From: Luidia sarsii
Lineage: Eukaryota > Echinodermata > Asteroidea > Paxillosida > Luidiidae
DNA: 64,000 nucleotides
Direction: 5' to 3'
Assembly: GCA_949987565.1 (NCBI GenBank)
Contig: OX465121.1
Location: 758,137 to 822,136, forward strand
In this document: piece by piece, positions 34,905 to 44,546 of the stretch
How the letters are laid out: every line of letters begins with the position of its first letter
Position numbering within the stretch: position 1 is the stretch's first letter
The notes under the pieces: model-generated
What the model was told of the DNA's origin: nothing
Database searches by the model: none
What the model saw: the letters and a program-made list of their open reading frames with translations, nothing else
Translations under genes and position numbers: made by a program

Positions 34905-35289
34905 TTTGAGCGTGTACGCGCCTTGCAATGTGGAATGCGTGTGTGCAAAAGGAATCTATTCCCCAGTGTGTGGGTCAGATAACGTCACATACATTACACC
35001 CTGCCTGTCTGGTTGTCGAGCGCTACAAACCAACAGCCACGGACAGATGGTAATGCTTATTCCTCATAGCAAGAGCCCTGGGAACGAGTGTCCATATACA
35101 GCAAGAGCCCTGGGAACGAGTGCTCATATTATTAATGCAGACATTAATGCCAGTAATGCCATGGCATTCGTAACGTCCACGGTCCTGATAACATACTGGC
35201 CGCCATAGGCCTATCTATAATTCAATCGCCATGAGCTTTAACAAATTGAGTTGTATGTCTTCTGACTCCAACTAGAAACGGATATCAAC

Positions 35290-36090
35290 TCTTATTTTTG
35301 ATTTCGGACTTGGACTTGAGTCTTGATAACAAATGACTCGGACGAACTGACTCGGACTTGGACTCGGACTCAACTCACGTGGAACCATAGTGACTATAGT
35401 GACCCCTTCGTTGTGACTAGTGACCCCTTCATTGTGACTAGTGACTCCTTCGTTGTGACTAGTGACCCCTTCGTTGTGACTAGTGACCCCTTCGTTGTGA
35501 CTAGTGACCCCTTCGTTGTGACTCGTAACCCCTTCGGTGTGACTAGTGACTCCTTCGTTGTGACTAGTGACCACTTTGTTGTGACTAGTGACCCCTTCGT
35601 TGTGACTAGTGACCCCTTCCTTGTGACTAGTGACCCCTTTGTTGTAACTAGTAATCCCCTTCGCTGTGACTATAGTAACCCCTTCGTTGTAACTAGTAAC
35701 CCCTTCGTTGTAACTAGTAACCCCTTCGTTGTGACTAGTAACCCCTTCGTTGTGACTAGTAACCGCTTTGTTGTGACTAGTAACCCCTTCGTTGTGACTA
35801 GTAACCCCTTCGTTGTGACTAGTAATCCCCTTCGTTGTGACTAGTGACCCCTTCGTTGTGACTAGTAACCCCTTCGTTGTGACTAGTAACCCCTTCGTTG
35901 TGACTAGTAACCGCTTCGTTGTGACTAGTAACCCCTTCGTTGTGACTAGTAACCCCTTCGTTGTGACTAGTAACCCCTTCGTTGTGACTAGTAACCGCTT
36001 CGTTGGGACTAGTAACCGCTTCGTTGATACTGACTCGGACTCGAACTGGATGACTCAGGACTTGTCCTCAGACTCGATGATTTTGTGACC
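35290..36090 (+). repeat. 21-bp minisatellite (about 30 units) inside a GACTCGGACT repeat
   Basis: The core array 35397-36035 repeats ACTAGTGACCCCTTCGTTGTG (21 bases, drifting from TGACC to TAACC midway), so the + frame reads TSDPFVV or TSNPFVV over and over. On both sides (35290-35390 and 36030-36085) are GACTCGGACTTGGACTCGGA-like words, also found without the array at 48185-48325. It fills the SLCO-C intron after the Kazal exon. Confidence 0.9.
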
Positions 36091-36851
36091 CGAATACATG
36101 TCTGGAAACAGATGTGGGGAGTGTTCTGACTTTGCCCCCAGCGTCATCAGCCCTTGTAATTGTATACATAATAATAGCCGCTGATTTACAAGCTATGTCC
36201 AAAAAAAAATAAACAGCGCCATCAAGAAGGTCAACGTTATTTTGTTCCTTCACAGTCTTGTCATCCTTGTTAGAGGTTACAAATGAATGACTGAGAGTGT
36301 TTGATACAGTTCTGAGCCAGGGTATCGGGTTCTAGCGCCAGTGCAGTCAAACCTGTGTTTCTTTTCACTCATTTAAAACTTTCCCAATCAGTTTTCATTT
36401 AATTTCTTTGTTTAAAAAAAAAGTGTTACTTTTGAAAACTGTCTAGACTTATGAAAACTGCAGCTGCGTCGGTCGGGTTTGACGTCACACCGACGAATGG
36501 CCCGGTGTCGGGGTCTGTCAGCCATGGCGCATGCGCGATGCAGTGTGGCACCCTGGTCTGGTTCTTGGCATTTCTGGGCGTGTCGTCTGCCCTGAATGCG
36601 ATGGCATTCAACCCTGCATTCATGATGAAGTTCAGGTCAGCAACTCGGTCAATGGAGGTGTGGAAGTGATTCAGATTGCCTTTAATACGACAGACACTGG
36701 AAGGGTCACGATAGATTCTATTCATATTCTTCAAGAGGCGATCGAGAAGACATGATTTGATTGAAAAAGGAATAGCCCCAATATGGACAAATACATAGGC
36801 ACTTCCCTAGAATTTCACACAAAATATTCAACTTTAACAATTGGCAAAGAA

Positions 36852-36932
36852 AACTTTGATTGGACCGGGACTTAAACCCGAGACCTCTAGATTAACGTAC
36901 CATTGCTCTTCCATCTGAACTAACCAGCCCAT
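36852..36932 (-). repeat. tRNA-derived SINE
   Basis: On the - strand: GGGCTGGTTAGTTCAGATGG AAGAGCAATGGTACG, then TCGGGTTTAAGTCCCGGTCC. A and B box-like parts are both present in tRNA spacing. Lies in the SLCO-C intron after 36635; the rest of that intron to 37670 shows nothing else. Confidence 0.6.
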
Positions 36933-38027
36933 CTTATTCAGTATCTTATTCAGAAACGTCTCTTTGATACGATTGAAAAAAAAACGCTAGGCCCCGACTA
37001 TAGACCCTTCTTACTGACGTCACGTTGCTACTAGAAACAGCGAGATCCGCCATCTTGGAGTACACGCATACGCTTTCGCTTGCACGATTTCTTATCACGA
37101 TCCCCCTGCTTCCACAGCCAAGGACAGCGCAAAAGTTAATCATCTATCAACAGAACAAGAACCTCCGATCCATGGTACAACCACTGAGGAATAAAAAGAG
37201 ATTCCTCCATGGCACAACTAGTAATTAATACTAGTAAAAAGTAGAAGTAGTAATAGTAGTACAACTACGACGAGTTCAAAAGTTGCCGCCGTGCATGTAG
37301 ACGGAGTTGTTTGTATGCACAGCTGACTTAGTAACGGCGGTGACGTGCTCATGTGTGTAATCCAAGATGGCCGATAAACAAAACCGTGACGTCATCGAAG
37401 ACGGGTCTATTGTGCGTTATGGTCGAGTTCGGGTGCGCGCGTTTTCAGCTGTTCGTGAACCACCCTGGCGGAGAGGTGGTGGGTGATCCTGTTCCGAGTG
37501 CAGCGTTCTTGGGTCGTGTTCGTGTGGTTCGAGCGCTGAGAACACTGGTTCGCGTGCGACGAACACAGCGCCCGGACTCGACCTAAGTCTTAGCAAATGC
37601 TACTGATACACGTAGACTTGTATCAAACCACACCCCAATATTCTTTTCAGAAATATCTCTTGCACTACAGGTCTGTCCTGCCCAAAGATAGAAACATGGA
37701 GTTTGGGCTCGGGTCGATTCTAACCAAGCTACTTGGTAAGATAGCATTGGGCTTCCAGTAATGGCATGATGTGCAGGATCGCATGAGTATGGCTCTCATG
37801 GGAACTCAAGTTGATGTCCAAATCAGTCACCTCTTCTTCTCAAGAACTCGCCTATACTATAAGGAGATAATGCACACGGTGATGCCTCTCATATTGTTCA
37901 AACACTTCATACCTCTGGGTATAAATACTGTATATATACGGAAGGGAAAATAATTATCGATTCAAGTTTATCACTCTCCCTTTCTCGATTTTTCCCCCAC
38001 TTTACCTAGAATTAGAGATCAAAATAT

Positions 38028-38190
38028 TAGGAGGGCCTGACGTTTCGATACCAGTGAGACCTTTCTCAAAGGCAGAGTGACATTGAGAATGGTCCTGCTA
38101 GGATTGAAACGTCAGGCCCTCAAATTTTTGGATATTTGCATTTTGGTCACTTTAGTCAGTAAGCAGTTTGCAACATTTGTGCATATTACT
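38028..38190. repeat. PLE terminal-sequence hairpin, diverged
   Basis: GGAGGGCCTGACGTTTCGAT ACCAGTGAGACC faces AGAATGGTCCTGCTAGGATT GAAACGTCAGGCCCTC, then TTGCATTTTGGTCACTTTAG and TCAGTAAGCAGTTTGCAAC. Arms are imperfect, so older than the 56900 hairpin. Confidence 0.8.
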
Positions 38191-38932
38191 CTAAAATTTA
38201 ACATGTTATGTTATGTATTGCCTTTTCATAATTCAATTTCCCTTTGAAAATCTCCACGTCATGTACTCGATAGGCGAGCTGATTCATACGATAATTGAGG
38301 GTTTCCATGGTGACTTCTCCTTGTGAGTGTGTGTGCATAGTAATTATGGCCCCCAGAAGAGCCGGTTACACAACGTTTCAGACAGTGTGTCCTTAGCCCG
38401 TTGCCAACATGCTGGTTCTTATTGCTGTTGTTACTGTACCGGTTTCATACCAGCACCGATTATTGTCGGGGCTGCCATAGAGACGCAGTGCTTGTACTGG
38501 CAAGAGTCCTGCCAAGCTACTGGGTAATGTCTGCTCTACCACCGCTGTGGTCTTCGCTACGTGGTGTTCGGTACCACCACCGCCAGCCGGCTGCTAACTA
38601 CACTAAGTATGAACTCTACTTTTCCCAAGTTTGATAGGGTGTATTGACGTCATCGGGCTGCAAGAAAATACAACGAAAAACGCAGAGCTCCTTTGATTTC
38701 CGAGAGAGGGCGCTCTTGACAAATAGTGTCAGGCATCAAAGCGCTACCATCATGAGCTGCAATGAAACCCAGAGAAAAATGTTGGCTTATCTGATTGGGT
38801 GTTAAAAACAAGCTATAATTACCTATGTGCTACTCACCTACGAGTTTCATAAAGAAGGAAAAATCGTGGAATTCGGTGGTCGAATTCGCGTTCCCGCAAA
38901 CCGCCATCTTTTCGAATGGCCCGCCAGTCACT

Positions 38933-39447
38933 GCGGGAGGTATGACATCGCAACTGAAAGCTCCCGGATGGGCCCGGACGGATGTACCCCTACTACATGT
39001 ATATACTGCGGGCAGTTATACACTCGCGAGCTGAATGATGGTATACTGCCAGGCTTTTGGATGTCAAAATGCCAGCGGGAAAAAGCTGTCCATGCAGTTC
39101 TCAACAAGGACAAGAGACCTGACTTGTTTAGGAAGTGGGCTGCGGTCATCAAAGCTGCGGCCATCGTCATTTCAACTATATTTGTAGCCGACTTTGAGAA
39201 ATTTCTCCATTTTGATGGCCGCAGCCCACTTCCTAAACAACTCAGGTCTCTTGTCCTTGTTGGGAACTGCATGGAAAGATTTCCCCAGCTTTTTCCCGGT
39301 GACATTTTGACATCCAAAAGCCTGGCAGTACACCATCGTTCAGCTCGCGAGTGTATACAAACTGCATGCAGTACAGTAGGGGGTACATCCGTCTGGGCCC
39401 ATACGGGAGTTTTCCGTTGTGATGTCACACCCCCCGCAGTGACTGGC
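38933..39447. mobile_element. 0.5 kb foldback (long inverted repeat) element
   Basis: Left arm 38933-39153 and right arm 39211-39447 are inverted copies around a 57-base centre. Outer ends are GCCAGTCACTGCGGG and CCCGCAGTGACTGGC; inner matches include GAAGTGGGCTGCGGTCATCA against TGATGGCCGCAGCCCACTTC. Both strands carry long but unrecognised open frames because of the symmetry. Non-autonomous DNA transposon is the likely class. Confidence 0.8.
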
Positions 39448-40137
39448 AGCATTTTTTTCTCTGGGTTTCATTCCCCTTTAAACCCTCTGTACATCTGCAT
39501 GTGCATAACGCAATGATTGTTTTGATCCCAGCAGGATCTTGGGAGAATGACAAGGGCAGAGGGTATTGCTGCTAGACTAGTAGGTGACAATAGACAGAAG
39601 ATCATGGACAAGTGACGAAAACTGGCAGACGGATTAGGGGAGGTTGAAGGGAAAGCCAAACAGTAAGATGGACATCAAAGAAGAGAGGATCAAAGGGTGA
39701 ACATCAAAGACAATGTAGCACAGGGATTATCACACAAATAATATTGGACACATAGAAACACATTATCATAAAAGTGGATTTGTTTTCATTCGGGTTGTTT
39801 TGTCTTGCGCTATGAATGTCTATTTTGACGGATACCAGCGCAATATAAATGTTCAAAATCACAACTCTTCCGCTGCATACCAATTATGGGACCGACAGCT
39901 TCATTCCAAATGACCAGATGATTCTCTTTGAAAAGGCATTTGAGACTAAAATTAAGTGCAAACCACCAATCAAAAGAGGCAATCAAGCATCACATCATTT
40001 CTACGACAGCGACCTAGCAACGGGGGATCTCGTGACGGGCATTTGCCGTGTGGATAATGGCGAGCAGATTCATGGGTAAACCATCCTTGCTCTGTGGGTA
40101 TAAACCCTTCGTCACCTCTCATTTCCAATTAATGCAG

Positions 40138-40248
40138 ATGGCGCCCAGACGGAAAACCTTTGAGGGGGTCGAGGAGAATCGGATCCAGATGGAGGTCGAT
40201 CACGATATTGTAAAGCAAGCAGCAAGACAAAGGGACCCAGATGTGTAA
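40138..40248 (+). CDS. Candidate 3'-terminal exon near SLCO-C (charged tail)
   Basis: After an acceptor-like CCAATTAATGCAG the frame reads MAPRRKTFEGVEENRIQMEV and ends DPDV with a stop at 40246-40248. A hydrophilic C-terminal tail exon at this place would fit SLCO-C, whose parents end in 28- and 28-residue charged tails, but the sequence does not resemble them closely. Treat as unproven. Confidence 0.25.
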   Translation: MAPRRKTFEGVEENRIQMEVDHDIVKQAARQRDPDV

Positions 40249-43200
40249 ACCAACGGATCTAATATAATGCATCAAGTCAAAGAAACAAGAATGAGCCTAA
40301 AGTTGCCGACATTTGTTTAATAAAAAAAAACAGCTCGTGAATACAGAGTGATCTGTGAGAGGTGAATGGACTGGGTGGCGGGCAGTGGGGGACATTTTGA
40401 CACGTCTGCTGTTACCTGCGAGTGCGCATGCGCAGAATGACGAGCGCAGGCTCAGCATTGCGCGTCGATCCAGAGCAGTATGGGAAACATTGGCATTCTT
40501 TCCCAGAAACCCAGCTGATAGTCTTCGCTTCCAGGCTCGTCTCTGCAATCCAAATGCTGAAATCAAACCTTGAGAGGTTTTTGTTTTACTTTCCCAAGTT
40601 TTCATTCTTTGTATTCAGAAATTTTGAAATATTAGAGGCTGCGTCTCAGCTGGGAAGGAACCCTTCATCTATCAATCAAGTTTGGTATAGCAGGCTAATC
40701 CAATCATTTATGGTAATCTGTAGAAGTAGACAATCTGAGAAATTAAGAGTTGTTGGCGGTATATTCGGGAAATAAGAAACTACTCAACTAATAATGGCAA
40801 GGTTGTGCAGAAAACGTACATTTCATTTATCATCAAGTTAGAAAATGGGGAGCAGTTATGTACAGTGGTGGATTGAAGCTACGGCCATAAAAAGTTGCGT
40901 TCGGTTAGCTTCCCCGGGTAAACCCTGGTTAGCCCCGATTGACCCTGCTTCCACGCTGGGTAAGTTAGGGGTAATGACGTCAGAGCCAACCAGCTATGGC
41001 AGACCGGGGTAGAACCAGGGCAAGATAATCGAACACATCTAAGATAATATTCCGAAACTGAAATGTCAGCGTTAAATTATTGCTGTTTCAAATAATCCAT
41101 AAGCTTGATTTATTTGTGAAATACTACAATGAAGTTACAAAACTGACGAAATTAACATTTCCGTATACTTTCTTTTTATAAGCCCAATATTTGCAACAAA
41201 ATACTATTTTTTGTCTATTTTATGTGCGCCTAATAATGTGTACCTAAGAAATACCTAAAATAATTGTTACTTTGCCAAATATACAAATAACGGGTGATTC
41301 CGAACCATTTCGTTGTAACTACACTCACTAATAGCTTTACATGCGTAGCTCTATTTGTTACAATTGAAATTGATTCAACCTCCAAAAATGTCCGAGCGAG
41401 TTGTTTAACATCAAGGTTTCTTTTTCTCAAGGTTTGCATAGTGCCAATTGTTACCTGAATGAGTGGCGGTTAGATAACAGGGTGAGGAATATACATAGGC
41501 ATGCAGTAAATATACTCCAATTGATATCCATCCAAATTATTAATATATATAGCTATCATCAAACAAAGCCGCAAGCAGTTCATTGAGGGAAGTAACTGGA
41601 GGTATCAACGACCATCGTTATTATCTTGTGAGCTCATTGTTACATAATACATTACGTATGCGTTACGTATTATCAGTGATCACTTACATTAGGATGAATC
41701 TATTGATTAGCGATGGATCTATACCCTGTTTTAGAGAGGCCTGAAAATCCGCAAAGCATGAACATTCTTCCTCATGAAAACAAAATTAAAAGCCACAATT
41801 TGATGTGACGTCAATTGCTTTGGACTTTTGTTTCGCAATTCTTTACATGGCATGAAATAAAACTGAAGTTTGGTTGGGCAAGCAAATTCTATGAATCATG
41901 ACTTCTTGAGCTTAGAGGCCTATAGGCCTACAACATTGGTAAAAGTCAAAAGATTGACACAGTTTGTGTTTACCATTAAACGTTCCAAAAGAGAAATCCA
42001 GTGCGAAGGTTTTAGTTCAAATGGCTGAAGCGGCTCTATGAATTTGGCTACTGTTCATTAGCGATGACCTTAAACATTTACCGACGGAAATACTCCACGC
42101 ATAGAGTGGAATGCTCCGAGGGATCGATCTAATCTTTCTCAAGACTTCTGTATAAGGAAGATTCTGCCAGTGGCGAAATGTCAGATTTCTCTCGCGTTTC
42201 CGTCCGACCCAGATGCGCGACTTCTATAGTACGAACAGTATGTGCACTGTATACTTGTCAATAAAGGTACACTGGTACTGAGACACACGAGAACGCAAAT
42301 GCTTTAACAAGTGAAGAGGTCCAGAATGTTAGCTCAGTGTCACGGCCCTGATGAGGCCACCTTCAGGAAGTTCCCCTACTGTAGTAAACATTCATCAATG
42401 TAACACAGAAAGATGTGTTAAGATAGCTGTGTTTGTCTAACTGGTGAGAAATAACGACTTATGGACAGCACAAGACTGACCAGTCAGGAAGAGTGCACAG
42501 GATTCCGGAGCATGCAACAACTACTGGTACTTCATTTGCTTGCACCTGATCAAGTAGTACTTGGTCTTGTTACGGAAGGTTATTATGAATTATTTCCTTT
42601 ACTAAGTTTACTGGTCATTGTTATCCACTAAGTTGCCTTTGAGAAAGGTCCGCCTAGGATCGAAACGTCGGCCCACTAAATTTTAAAATATCCATCGATG
42701 TAAAATTGGGGACGAAAATTCTTATAATGAACAGTGCACTTCATTTGTATTAGCATGAAAAGTGGTGGTTGATATTTTTAAAATGGCGATTTTTATTTTT
42801 TAAACCTGTGGTGGATTTCACAAAGCCTTACGATACATCGTAACCCAACTTACGATTTATACCGTAACCCATGATCTTAAGTTGTGACACGCCTTAATGG
42901 TTTCTGTGCATCGCTCATCGTCTTGCGATTGATCGTAAGTTAAGATGAGTTTGATGAAACCATTGGACACAATTTCATGAAAGCCGGCTGTATGTACTAC
43001 CACCGATAAAAACATGGCTAACGCTAGAATTAGCTGAAATCAAGACGGCTGGGTAAGTGTTTTGACATCTGGAAAGTTTTGAGCAGTTTTCGTGAGTAAC
43101 CTAATCCACATGACCTTAGCCGTACGGCCCAGAACCTGTTATAAGGATGAATTTCTTGCAAGGGTCATTATCTGAAAGCAAAAACAAATTCTGCAGTCTG

Positions 43201-43877
43201 ACAAATGCCCCGTATGTGATTCAATGAAATCAGGCCCTTTAGTTACGAGGAAAAAATTACACGTTTCTTACACAAAGTTCGTCATTAAAAAGTTATAAAA
43301 CAGATTGTTAAAAATAAATCAGGCCTTTGAGAAAAATCCAGCTAGGATCGAAACGTCAGGCCCTACTAATTTCTGATATTCGCCTTTTGATGATTTTAGT
43401 CAGTACTGCAGTTTGCAACATATTTGCATATTACTCTAGAAATGAATGAATGAAATGTATCAGTTGGATAACCAACTGGCCAAGCACTGGCCACATGAAC
43501 AGTAATGTATACACATGAATTTCAAAGCATATTTTTTATTTTGGAAAATGTCTTACCGTCATTCAGTGAGAGGTTGCCCCACTCGACGTAATAAGCACTG
43601 TATGCTCAGTGTTTTACCCGATAGCCTGCTGAATACAAATACAGGCAGCTAGCTCGGGGCGTGATTCGACCATCGAGCTGGTCGAGGTGGTGTGGCGGAT
43701 ACCAATCTGTATAGCGGCGGTTACGGCGTTGCATCGCAGATATTATTATTTTCACCGTCAGGAAAGGCCTAAAGCCGGTAAGCCGCATTATATCCCATCT
43801 TAAGCCCTATCTTGTCTACTCTTTATCTCTGCCTCCTAATCCCAATGCCTGGTAATCCTATCTACCAAGGGTAGTAC
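40249..43877. other. Intergenic region between the SLCO array and FKBP-A
   Basis: No convincing exon. Seen: a repeat at 40880-41035 (CGTTCGGTTAGCTTCCCC ... GATAATCGAAC) also present near 45815 and 46497; PLE end remnants at 42633-42682 and 43320-43430; a block with repeated ACGAT/ATCGTAA words at 42785-42965 bounded by GGATTTCACAAAGCC and GTTTGATGAAACCATTGG. The orientation of genes converges here: SLCO genes run right, FKBP-A runs left. Confidence 0.5.
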
Positions 43878-44270
43878 TTAAAGGGAGAGTACACCATTTT
43901 GCAAGGTGGCAAATTTCGGGAGATTTCAAATATTGCGAAATAACTTGCTCATCAGGAACCTTGTAATGGTACCAGACATGCCTTTATTTTAGCGCTCGGA
44001 AATCTGCCGTTTACGAGAAAAAGGGGAAATTTGTTACATTTCCAACGATCGATGCTCCGTGAAGTGGTCTTTGAAACAAGGAGTTTCTTTACAAATACCA
44101 CCCTATATGTGAAAAAAAGTTAGCATCTAATTTGGTTTCCATGACATGGTTGACAGATTGAGCCCAGACTTACACAGGTGTGTAGTTTGATGTATGCGTT
44201 GAGTTTGACGAAGTATGGAAGGCGTGGAAGCAATTCTTTGACCTTCGCAAATGGTGTACCCTACCTTTAA
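43878..44270. repeat. MITE family F with about 28-bp terminal inverted repeats
   Basis: TTAAAGGGAGAGTACACCAT TTTGCAAGGT at the left, GACCTTCGCAAATGGTGTAC CCTACCTTTAA at the right. TTAA stands at both ends, as in families B and B', pointing to a TTAA-targeting transposase. 393 bp. Confidence 0.75.
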
Positions 44271-44344
44271 CACCGCTTCCAGATTACATGGGTCGACATT
44301 ATTCCATAACCCCAATGTCTATAAACTCTCTCATCCCTTATCCG

Positions 44345-44425
44345 GTATATTATAGGAAAGAGTGCGTAAGCTTTCGTAGCAATTGCTGAGTGCTTCGTCG
44401 GATAAAGCTGTTGCAGTCTTTCCTA
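44345..44425 (-). ncRNA. Hammerhead-like PLE remnant
   Basis: On the - strand CCGACGA stands in place of CTGATGA, followed by AGCA-CTCAGCAAT-TGCT and ACGAAAGCTTACGC. The GAAA word and the stem survive while the core has one change (U to C), so activity is doubtful. It is 120 bases past the FKBP-A stop codon. Confidence 0.4.
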
Positions 44426-44546
44426 CCGGTTGGTGTTAGATGTTATTCCTAAGTAGATAATTACCCCCTTTAATCGGTTAATCCTATCCCCCGTGATCCA
44501 AGCCCATCCCTTTGCTCCAATCCTCGCTTGAATCACAAGCCCTAGC

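Larger units (their letters stand above)
33238..38590 (+). pseudogene. SLCO-C: 5'-truncated, mutated SLCO/OATP locus
   Basis: Exon relics: 33238-33402 (165 nt, same as exon 5 of SLCO-A), 33729-33927, 34905-35049 (Kazal loop with CNVECVCAKG and PVCGSDNVTYITPC), 36447-36635, 37671-37735 (65 nt, same as SLCO-A exon 9) and about 38442-38590. The N-terminal half (four exons in SLCO-A) is not found upstream. Lesions: the second exon ends at a GC donor (33928); GTCGGTCG at 36468-36475 shifts the frame by a four-base tandem duplication, so the exon runs into TGA at 36480 while the other frame continues through ACAMQCGTLVW and a membrane span; the last exon has CG instead of AG at its acceptor (38440-38441) and an in-frame TAA at 38525. 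The Kazal cysteines are otherwise intact, so loss is probably recent. It could instead be a donor of alternative exons for SLCO-B, or some lesions could be assembly errors. Confidence 0.8.

Noticed and set aside
35323..36088. TSDPFVV-repeat protein
   Set aside because: Frame created by the 21-bp minisatellite; it lies between SLCO-C exon relics and has no start, signal or domain.
38827..39516. 229-codon frame and its antisense partner as a gene
   Set aside because: Both arise from the symmetric arms of the foldback element; no known domain.
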